A stretch of 64,000 nt of DNA, from assembly GCF_023101765.2 (NCBI RefSeq), contig NC_064231.1, forward strand, positions 8,818,501 to 8,882,500. The letters run 5' to 3'. Shown here in pieces: positions 48,401-60,400 of the stretch (positions are counted from its first letter, which is position 1; every line of letters starts with the position of its first letter). Under the pieces are notes generated by a model. That model ran no database searches and was not told the origin of the DNA. It saw only the letters and a program-made list of their open reading frames with translations. The translations under genes were made by a program, and so were the position numbers. Source of the DNA: Spodoptera frugiperda. Taxonomy: Eukaryota; Arthropoda; Insecta; Lepidoptera; Noctuidae.

Positions 48401-51400
48401 AACAATTATGTTTAATTAAAAGAAGAATGGATTCTTAATACCAACGTTTATTTATTATTATGTTATCGGTTCACTCATGTAACACGACGAGGAACTCGAC
48501 TAGTTTCAAGTCATCCTAGGGGCTCATATTCATGAGTAGCATTCCGCGACACACGACGCGGTGATCGTTGCGCCTGCTAAATATGAATATGAGCTTCTAC
48601 TATGGGTTGAAACCAGTCGACTTCCTCGACACATTGCCAATTGGTCATCATTCGCTGCTAGATATAGCTCACCTCTTAAATCTACTCGATCTTCAGATAT
48701 TCATGTCCAACTACTTTTTCTTTTTGTTTTGCCAGTATTGTCACTATTTAGCTCGAGAGCCCTACAATAAGTTTATCTAATAGTTTTGTCTACCCTAAAT
48801 AACCCCTATTCAAAGTCCAACAAATTGGTCAGCTTTCTATTACTTCATTAGCTAAACTTTTGATTAAATTGTTTCATTTAAACTAAATATTAAACTAAAG
48901 TATTTGTGTTTCTAGTCATGGGACGCGTTTTTCCGCAATGCGACAGCTGGAGCTCAGCCCGGCACAGCGTACACAGCGCCGCCGAACCTGGCGCCCTACA
49001 ACAAGAATGAAGTCCCTCTTACCTCACTGGTACCAGCTGGTGCTGGTATGCCATCCATTGCTGCAGGTTGGTATTGTCACTGATGATGAGTTAGGAAGTA
49101 ATTGTAGTAAATAAAGGTGAATTTAGTCACTCACTTTTCGCCAGTTGTGACATAAATCTCTTAAAATAAACTTATTTGGGAAAGTTCTACTTGCTCGAAC
49201 TCGAAAGCTCAAACATTTCAGTTTAATTTGCTTTATTATCATTATAATTATGAAGATAACTCTTGTTATATAACTGGGTATATTATTTAAACATAAAATA
49301 TTAAAATAAAATTCCAATATAAATCTACATTTGTTTTCATTATCATAGTTTTGTCTATAAACATCACATTCCAAGTTAACGATGTTATTTATACTTGTGT
49401 AATGGTTTTTCCCAGGATCTCCGATTAACGAGAAGATAATCGACGACCATCTAGCTGTGCAGGCTATCATCAGGAGTTACCAGGTGACCAATGTTCCTGT
49501 TTTATACATGACTTGATTCTTGTGATATATTCATTATTGTTTGCACTTTTGTCCCTTACATGTAACTTGTCTTGTTGTTAGGGAGTGAGGACATGAAGAA
49601 TAAAACATTTATTCAAAACATTTTATAGTAAATAACTCTCACAATACATCATTCTACTGTGAATGTGTTTTTGGAATGAATGACTTGTTCTTGTCATATG
49701 CTCCCGAACTAAATATGTTTCCCCCTTTGTTTTACTCCCCTATGTAATACACGTTTGATCAAGACAATGATAGATCTAGGTTGTGTTGTACCATTATACA
49801 CATTATTTCTTACGTTACGCCTGTAGGTCGCGCTCATATGTATTATGAAGATAGGTAAATTGTTCTTAATTAAGATTTATAAATTATGTTTTTATTTTTA
49901 TTATTGTGTAATTAAGAATTAGTCTAGCTCAAATGGAAATGGGCATTTACAAGATACAGTCGTTGTTACTGCGTGTGGAACAATTGGCACTGCGGTTTCA
50001 AGACTATTCGTTGAACAGGTCTAAATTCTGTGACACGACCTAGCGACGAAAACATCTACCAAGATTGATGGTTTTATGGATGTAAGTGACGTAGGTGTAG
50101 TCGCTAGGTCGTGGATATATGCAATTTGGGCTAAAATGTGATGTGGTGGCGGGTGCGTGACAGGCTCGCGGTCACCTGGCGGCCGACGTGGACCCGCTCG
50201 GCATCACGACGGCGAACCTGCCTCAGCTAGGCATGCGCGGCCCAAGCTCCGAGCTCATCATGAGGAAATATTTCAATTTTGGTACGCAGGAGACTACGGA
50301 ACTGTCGCTCTCGTTAATATGGACGCATCCACAGTCGTATTTCGTTTCGTTATTTTTTCAACATTGCATTGCGTGTCATTGATTGTTGTGTTTCGTAAGC
50401 GATTTTATAACACACATACATATTTATCTAGTCATGCTTGATGAGAGAGTGGTCACGAGTACAAGTGGCCTCGAACACCCATGGATAGTCGTAGCTTTTA
50501 CACCACGCAAATCATTTAACATATAGATGTCAATGCATCATATTAATGTATCACTATAACTAGTGTTGTCCTCAAACTTGAATCGTTTGATTTATCGTGT
50601 ACAAGACGTGCCTATACTGTAGATAACACATTTTGTTCAACTACACTGCTTGTGTTATAGAACTGTATATTAGGACATTATATCTTGTATATGCATGTGT
50701 GTGATAATATTCGCTGTCGATTGATATCAAAGGTTTTATTTTGCAGTAGTTTTTGTTTTCAAGCCGTTTTAGTCACTCAAATAATCCTAACATTTTATAA
50801 CCAATTTGTATAATACCGAATGATAATATAGTGCAAGAAGGATCATAACTGAATGACGACATCCATCATCACATTTGTTCATGCGAAATAACTCGACCGA
50901 CCGACGTAAAATGCTAGTCTCAAATAATACAAAAATATTCAATTGGAATCAATAATAACGACTGCCTTAATTTTCTTTCTACTTCGAGCACGATAAATGG
51001 TTACATAGACTGAAGAACAGTATGCACGTTTATGGGAACATTGAGGCATTTTCTTAATACTATGTATGCTGCGTATCAATCTATAGACTTCTTAATCCTC
51101 GAGACGTAACTTATATTAACTTTCTACCTACAAATACAAATGTACATATTTTCTAATGCATAAAGCAACCGATACCATTATGAGCCCGCTTATACAAGTA
51201 TTATGTATATGTATCTGTCTATATATCTGAAGATGCATGATGGGGACAGGTATTTAATTGTCTTGTTACGAAGATTTTGTTTTACGTTGAATGTAGTCAC
51301 GTGGTCACCTAGTGGCGCACTTAGACCCGCTGGGCATCGCCGTCGGGGACCCGATATCGAGCAACGAATGGCACGGAGGATTACGAGCCTTCGCTAACGA

Positions 51401-54400
51401 GGCAGTCATTAGACAACACGTCAGATTCGGTATGGACGATCTAAATCTATCACGTATTCGACTGGACAACGCTGATGTCAAATGGACTTCGCAATTATGC
51501 ATCATTAGTGCAACGATAAGATAATTCGTGTGAATCGTTAACCCAAACAAACAATTAATTAGTTTCCTACGTAGTAAACATCTGTCCAATTGACATCGTC
51601 ACGGTTCGAGTATTGAGTAATGAGTTACTTGAAACTTGTGTTGTCCACCGCTAGACAAATGACATTAACGCTAGACGGAATAGTGCAGAAGAATTGAAAA
51701 AATGAATGTATGGGACTGACATTGACATATGGCAAGTTTGACATAAGTTAATGTCAATCCCAAACATTCATTTTCGAATTCTATTGGATTCGTTTAGCGC
51801 TAATGTAATTTGTCCAGTGGTACTGTAGGGGGTTAGTTTCGGTATCACTCCTCGCACCGGCTGTCTGCGGATATTCTTATGTATTCGTCCACTCGCGTCT
51901 CTACACTTTAACTTACCTCTATAGTACATACTTAGTTAGAATTGCTTAATGGTGCTTGGTCTGTAGTAGTACTTTGATTCAGTAGTTAAATGGAGATGGC
52001 GGGAAATTTCAAATTCGTAACTTCAAACAAGTATTTTACACACAAAATTGGACTTAATTTTTATAGAAATAAAGTTGAGACTAGCTTTTTGAAAATATCG
52101 GTCATATTATAATAATTACTAAAAGTTACTAATAAAAATATGACTGTTTTTATAACTATATTGTGTTGTTATGTTGCAATATAGAATGATGTGTAAACAT
52201 AATTTTATTAACGAATATTGGTTGAGGTATGGAAACACTGCATAAGACTAAACGCTTTGTAATCATATTCCTTTACTAGATTTTGTACATAGAAAGGTGA
52301 AGTATTGTGAATAAGAATCATGCCAGTAAATGTAGATTATTTAGGTTTAAGTAGAACTCGTTCCTTCGACCAAACTGCATTGAATGGATCAGACAACTGT
52401 AGGTTAGGTGAAAATTGTACCTGATATGTGTTTTTTATTTTTATAATACTCATGTGATATGTTAATGTATTTTTACCTAGAACAAGGTTATTGTATTTTT
52501 AGTAATATCTTTTTATTTTTATATTACTTTTGTTCTTATTCATTACTTATGTTTAAACTTTACTAGTATTAATTTTGACAATGTATTATACGTGTACATG
52601 TAATTATAAGAGTTTTTCTTTTTTTATATGGATTAGGCCATTATTTTATCAGGCATCATATAATGTAATCTACGTTGTAGGATAATTTTACATACGACAC
52701 AGTTTTCTTTTATAAATGAAAGTCATAAAGAGCGCATTAAGGACTTAATTACTGACTTGTAGGTAGGATATCACATAATTATAATCTCTGATACCTGCTT
52801 CATTTAATTTATCACGCAGGCTTATTCACGATGATATTTTATTTTGTTCCCAATTATGGATACTTAAGTATTTTATGTACATATAACGTGCTGCTCAGAA
52901 AGCCAAAATAACACATGAAACCCATCAACAAACGAATGAAACATGCCTACAGCTATATACTTGCAGCAAAAGAAATGTGTATTTATTATAATTTGCTTTT
53001 TATATTGTTTTATATGACTACTAACTCAGTATCAGCAGTTACATAATACACGCTAAATGAGAATGTTGTGCACTAAAAAACAGATCCGAGGACATCACAT
53101 AGCCAACCTCGACCCGTTGGAAATAGCGAACAGCGCTTTGATCGGTAAAAACAAACGGGCGGTGATTCACAACAGCTACCGGTTTGGTAAGAATTACGAG
53201 AACCTGAAATACAGAAAGCACCATGGTCGCTCGTTGTCTCATACGTAGGTAGTTATGGCGGCGAAGCAATCTTCCCCAACAATTTTCCATTTGCAACAAA
53301 TTGTAAAACCACACCCACATCATGTCACATTTCTGATATGATGTTTCGTCAAGTTACCCGGGCTTCCCCTATATCAGATTTTGTGCATAGGCAACAAATT
53401 AATCAATGAGGATTTGGCTATAAACAATTACCTAACTGATTTTATTATTTTGTTGTTGCAGTCGGATTATTTGGACTTTTTATGAACAGAATTTATCAGC
53501 AATGTTAATGCAATGTCGTTCTCAATAGATTTTCCTTTATTTTTATTTGCATTTATTTTTAATTTAAAGTCTGTTCGTAAATCGATTTGGAAGCTGGTAG
53601 CCATAACTACAAGTTCATAAAGAAATGTGGATGTAACGCACAGGTCCTCGGCTCGCACGCGCAGTTGCTCATCTCTATGCCCATCAAAGTATTCATGTAT
53701 GCACGATACCCATATGGTTTATCTATTACTATTATATTATTTGCATGCCTGTATCTAATAGATTGTATGAATATTAGCATGTACTTATATAACTACTGCA
53801 TGATTATATTGTATCTATGTAATTTCCATTTACTATACTACGTATGTGAATATCATTATAAAAATATATTGCGATTGGTCGCGGTTTATACAAATAGAAA
53901 AGTATTATGTACGTAATTGTTTGGCATTGATGATGTGCTATTTACTTCATTCTCGGTGTTGGACAGTGGCCAGAGAATTCAAATGTGAAATATATGTAGC
54001 TATGGTTCTATCTACAACACTGTTGCACATCACAGATTCTTCTCATCTGTATATTGTACCATCTAATACAGTAACTTCCAAGTATATATAACTGTAAATG
54101 TAATGTTGTCGTAAGGGCGTTGTACAGTGGGATAATGTTGGCTCGAACACAGTGAAACTAGTAAAGGGATATGATAAACTTTCAATTTGCTTTGATGTCT
54201 GCTTTATCGGAAAGGTTCGTCTAAGTATGTTGCATCTTCATGGGTATTTAAGGATATATTTTTCTTTTAAACGTTCGTACTCTGATTGCCTGTTGTATGT
54301 TTTAGATGAAGCTGATATGGACAGAGTTTTCAAACTTCCATCCACTACTTTTATTGGTGAAAAAGAGAAAGCGTTGCCGTTGAGGTAAGTCGCCTATTCT

Positions 54401-57400
54401 AATCAACAAGTACACACTAACTAGAAGTGATTTCGAAATGTTGCTAGGAATGATAGCGGAGCGTGTATATCGCAGACCCGGATGATGTAAAGCGCGTTAT
54501 ATTACTTATCTATTTTGAAATACTCAGCCTATCAGGTTGCATTAATAGCTCGATATCTCCAACATGGCGACACTACGCATTCTGTTGAGGAAAACGTGAC
54601 AATTTCTTTGATTTTTTCTCGGTAAACCGGTGGTAGTGTACCCAATACCTATAATACGCAGTTAGTTGTATTACAAGTTTTTCCTCATATTTGGATAGCT
54701 TCTAAAATGCTGCTGCAGGTGCACTTAGCCACTTGGTTCTGATAACGTCACGATATCAGTGTTATTGTCACCTTCACCTTGTCTCGATGCCTCGATGGCG
54801 TCCGTCACGTTTATCGTTATCGATACTACAGCTGATTGCTGATTGGAAATTACCCGACTGAAGGGAGCAATACAAAGATCATTTACTTAGAATATGGTCT
54901 ATCAAATGATATAAATGGGGTTTTTAAATTGCCCTGTAATATGTCACACTGATTGGTTTTATTACTTACGTTGTGGAATATTCAATTCAATAGAATACAA
55001 TGCTGAGAATATTATATGCGGTTTTGTTCATGGGTGCTAATAATTACACACCTAAGATGAAAACCCTTTACTGATTGTCTAGATGTAATTTTTTACCTTT
55101 TGGACATTTCTGTATGTAAAATTGTTTATTAAAGTCTATTTTTCCCGTTTATAAAAATGTGTCAAACTGTTCTTAGAACCGCTCTAATCTAATCTTCAAT
55201 TGCTTAGTAATTTACGACTAATATAATGTAATTAAATAAATAAAAATTAAAAATAAAAGAGTTCGCTTATCTGAGCCACACCTCCAAATCTCTATGATTA
55301 GAGGCGTGACACATTTAGTAGTCAATTGCCTAATAATTGATAGTAAAAGTACTTTGTTACATCAACATCATTAGTTCACTGGTAAATAGAGATTTCCCCA
55401 TGATCCCCATGTTTGAAAGGAGACTTGTGGACCATAGTACGTCACCGATTTTTTTATACGATACTGTTACCTGCCTCAGATCGCAGTTTTGGGACCTAGC
55501 CTGATCTAACACATTGTTAAACATAAAATATAATTTTACAGGGAAATCTTGAACCGTCTGGAGCAAGCATACTGCAACAACATCGGTATTGAGTTCATGT
55601 TCATCAACTCTTTGGAGCAATGCAACTGGATCAGGCAGCGCATCGAGCCACCCAACGTTGGCAAAATGAGCCCAGACCAGAAGAGGCTGATCCTCGCTCG
55701 TCTCACCAGATCTGCCGGGTAAGTAAACATTTATAGTTGCGCATGTATTTAATCGTTAGCGCAATATTTGCGCATGTTTTAAATAGTTAGCGCAACTTGC
55801 GCAAAGGGTCTCGAATTCGTTCGTCGTAGATACAGTTCTAGCAACAACTTGTTTGATGATTTTAATTATTTTTCACTGTCCGTAAGTTTCTATACTACAT
55901 ATTATGCAAATCATTTGATATCGTCTTGTATCGCATCACTTGCGATAAGACAAGTCATTGTCAGATATTATATCTAACGAACGTTACTGTTACTTTTCCT
56001 TAATATTGATGTTTTTTTCTTTTCTTCATATTACATACAGATAACAATGATATCTGTGTTTAAAATAACATAGCTAACATTTCTTTTCAAATTACACTTC
56101 TCAAACGCACGCTAGTGATACTTAATACTAATCTAATTACACCATTAATGTTTAGCTATCAAACACTCGTACGTAGGCGAGAATATTAACACTCGATACA
56201 AGTGCAAGCTCTTCACGAAACATTGTTACCAACACATTATGTAATTAAGTTAGGATTGCCATTGTGCGTCGGCAAATAGGCGTGTAACTAGATGTTTGTG
56301 TGCATTACCTGACGACAGTGCACTGTAAATACTTACTGATAAGATATGAGCTAGAAATATCGTGCATATAATTGCATAAAGGTGCATTGTACATGTATAT
56401 GAGCTGTGAACTGTTAAGAATTGTTTTACTGCCGTACTCAGGCACGTTTAGTGATTACTTAAACTAAGCTAAGGATTGGATTAAGTAATTATTAAATGTA
56501 TCTGAGTATGGCACTTAGCAGAGATTTTCAAATAAATTAATATGTTTTGGCACTTAATTAACTAAATATTACTAACAGTTTATGCAAAAAATGTGATAAT
56601 AAAGACGAATAAAAAATCGAGTTTAGAGCATTTTTTAAATGAACAATTTTACTCAAGTATAGGAAAAACCCGTGTACAAATAGTAGATTGATTGAGGCAC
56701 AGACGCGTGATGGAATGATCAGGGTAATAGAATACCTTGTATTATTTTTCATATAAATATAATTTTATACAGATTCGAGAACTTCTTGGCGAAGAAATGG
56801 TCGTCAGAGAAACGTTTCGGTCTGGAGGGTTGCGAGATCTTGATCCCGGCGATGAAGCAGGTCATCGACGTCTCCACTCGTCTTGGAGTCGAGTCCATCA
56901 TCATGGGCATGCCTCACAGAGGTAGGTTATTCTGTTAAACACTACAAGTACACGTTATCGGAAGAAAACTGCAGATTTGTCAATAATTCTACTATGACGT
57001 AATATCAAGAAATAAGTTATTATCTACTGTTGTTTATTTAGTTTTTAAGGTGAAAAGATCGAGTGAATTATGTGCAATGTACGAATCATGTAATATGGGT
57101 GACTGTAATTTTTTCTTTTTTGTCTTCAGGTCGTTTGAATGTCGTCGCCAACGTCTGCCGCAAGCCTCTCCACCAGTTGTTCACACAGTTCGCTGCCCTC
57201 GAAGCCGAAGATGACGTGAGTATATTTTCGTCACTTGACATTATTTAGATTTATTAACTCCTATTACCTGAAAGTAAGGAATAGGTAGTAGTACTAGTAG
57301 TGTATTATTGACCACGTGACGGTCGGTATATGAGATGTATGGGAAATAAATTGTCTCGTGTGGATCCGTGTTTCGGCACACTATAGAGAGCTTTGTCAGG

Positions 57401-60400
57401 TATGTATTGTAATAATTACATTTTTTAATAAACCTATAATAACAACAACATTTTGTACATAGGGCTCCGGTGACGTCAAATACCACTTGGGAACATACAT
57501 CGAGCGTCTGAACCGCGTGACGAACAAGAACATCCGCCTGGCTGTGTGTGCCAACCCGTCTCACTTGGAGGCCGTGGACCCCGTCGTGCAGGGCAAGTGC
57601 CGAGCTGAACAGTTCTACCGCGGTGACAACGAGGGCAAGAAGGTATGAGAACATACCATATATTACTTAACACTTTTGTTTGAACAGTATTCCGTTTCTT
57701 TTTAATTCCTCGTTGACTGAGGTGTACGATTTCCCTGTGAATGATCTCGGGTTATTCCTGTTGTTGTAAGGTAATTTCAGAAGCCTTCGAAAATGTTTAT
57801 GGAGCGTGGAATTCGGAACTCCCCCAGTACAAGGCAACAAGTTTACCCATTGCAATACCCTGGGTACAATTCGAGATTTGGTGCCAATAGTCAACATTTC
57901 GAAAATCCAAAAGTTGATATACTTTTTCGTTTGCCATAATACTAAAAATACTTTATTTACAAACTCAACAACTTAATATTCTTAACACGTAATCCCATCC
58001 TCAGGTGATGTCCCTCCTGCTGCACGGTGACGCGGCGTTCGCGGGTCAGGGCGTGGTGTTCGAGACCATGCATCTGTCGGACCTGCCCGCCTACACCACG
58101 CACGGGACCATCCACATCGTCGTCAACAACCAGATCGGGTTCACCACCGACCCCAGGCACTCACGCTCCTCTGCTTACTGCACAGGTTTGTACATTGGGA
58201 CATATTGTGAATGATATATGAGAGATTTCTTTATAAAAACAAATTAAAATTAAAAGTACTCTTAGTATGTGTTTGCTTTACGTTTAAAGTAATCAAAACG
58301 AGGCGCTCTAGTTGGTTGGTTTATTCAAACAGGCCAATCAGAGAGGCGAACGCGCTTTCGATTAAGATCTGGGATGTGACCTAAATGGGACAAAATATCC
58401 ATTGCCCCCATTGATTTTCAAAAAGGCCGGTTGGAAGTAACGTACATCTAGCACGGCTCTAACTAATATCATAATAAATACATAATCTAAATCATAAACC
58501 GACGAGTGGTATATGCCACTTGGTAAAACAGTATTTCATTTAGTAAAATGATGAATACAGTTAGTTTCACGAAGGTTGATATGATGCTAGTAGCTGTAGC
58601 ATAATGATTTACTAATCACATATGTAATGTATGTTTCCAGACGTGGCCCGCGTAGTGAACGCGCCGATCTTCCACGTGAACGGCGACAACCCCGAGGCGG
58701 TGATGCACGTGTGCAACGTGGCGGCGGAGTGGCGCGCCACGTTCCACAAGGACGTCGTCATCGACATCGTCAGCTACCGCCGCAACGGACACAACGAGAT
58801 CGACGAGCCCATGTTCACGCAACCACTCATGTACCAGAAGATCCACAACACTAAGCCCGGTACATTTTTTATTTTATCTCACAACACAAATCAAGAAGTT
58901 TGTTTCTTGCTTACAACCACTCAACCAACGAAACAAAAAGGATGTTTTATATGCTTAAAAAAGATGTTTTATATGCTCAAAAAGGATGTTTTATATGCTC
59001 AAAACATCCTTTTTATTCCGTTGTTGGTTGAGTGGTCGTAAGCAAGAGACACAAGAGATCTCGTCATTCCTATTAGACATGGAGTTGGGTTATTTCGATT
59101 ACCGTAAATTTGTTGTATAGTAAGGAAGGTTTTTTTATAGTGTATTATTATTAAATATACTTTTATTTTCATCAATAGTTCTGGAGAAATACGCCGACCA
59201 GCTGATCACCGAGGGCGTGGTTACCGCCGCGGAAGTGAAGGACGTGAAGGACAAATACGAGAAGATCTGTGAGGACGCATACACACAGGCCAAACAGGAG
59301 ACACACATCAAGTTCAAGGACTGGCTCGACTCGCCCTGGTCCGGCTTCTTCGAGGGCAAGGACCCACTTAAGGTAACTATTGTTTAGTACATACGGTTAA
59401 TTTGACAAAAATAGTTCAAATTCTAAGTAAGTCCAAAGTCACAGTGGTAGTGGGTGCTGGTAGTGGCAAACTTTCGTAAACAAAAAATTATAATAAATCT
59501 TCTCCCCTTCTCAGATGTCCCCAACTGGTGTAGTAGAAGAGACCCTGGTGCACATCGGCAAGCGTTTCTCTTCTCCCCCTCCCAACGCGGCTGAGTTCGA
59601 GATCCACAAGGGTCTGCTCCGTATCCTGAAGGCCCGCATGGCTATGGTGGAGAACAGGCAGGTGGACTGGGCGCTGGGTGAGGCGATGGCCTTCGGATCC
59701 CTGCTCAAGGAAGGAATCCACGTCAGACTGTCCGGTGAGGACGTCGAGCGAGGAACTTTCTCACACAGGTACTATTTGATTACATTCTTTTTTTATTATG
59801 GCTTATGACGTATCTGTATACCATGGAATAATGTTATATCTATACTTCTATACATAAAGCTATATATAAAGCTGAAGAGTTTGTTTGTTTGTTTGTTTGA
59901 ACGCGCTAATCTCCGGAACTACTGGTCCGAATTGAATAATTCTTTTTGTGTTGGATAGTGCATTTATCGAGGAAGGCTATAGGCTATAAAACATCACGCT
60001 ATGACCAATAGGAGCCGAGCAGAGCGGGTGAAACCGCGCGGAAGTAGCTAGTGTATTATAATAATGTATTTCCCCTCAGGCACCACGTGCTCCACCACCA
60101 GAAGGTAGACAAGGCGACATACTGCTCGCTCTGCCACCTGTACCCCGACCAGGCTCCCTACACCGTCTGCAACAGCTCACTTTCCGAATACGGTGAGTAA
60201 ATGTGCAAGAAATTAACTTTTATTCAACAATTCTTAAATAATAAGATCAAAGAAAAGATGTGAATAAATAATAAGGTTATTGAGTGGACCATACTCGACT
60301 AGTTTCGAGCGAAACCGGGATTATACGAGGCGAAAGACCTCGCGCCGTCAACTGTGAACAAATACATCGTGCATTTGTACGTTTTGCTGTGCATGATTTT

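Larger units (their letters stand above)
44946..48915 (+). other. Ogdh intron between exons 44811-44945 and 48916-49066
   Basis: 4 kb with no supported exon. It holds the second copy of the dispersed repeat (47877-47942) and a moth repeat fragment (48485-48575). Confidence 0.45.

Noticed and set aside
53587..54091. Open frames proposed as a fourth Ogdh alternative exon
   Set aside because: No RGH or DPLGI motif, no suitable phase-0/phase-1 borders, hydrophobic low-complexity translations.
55738..55805. Local GCGCAA/GCGCATGT duplication
   Set aside because: Short imperfect direct duplication of intron sequence; no sign of a functional element.
58935..59000. Three spaced repeats, possible CRISPR-like array
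   Set aside because: The units are directly abutting with no spacers, inside an intron of a eukaryotic gene; a tandem repeat in a hairpin loop.
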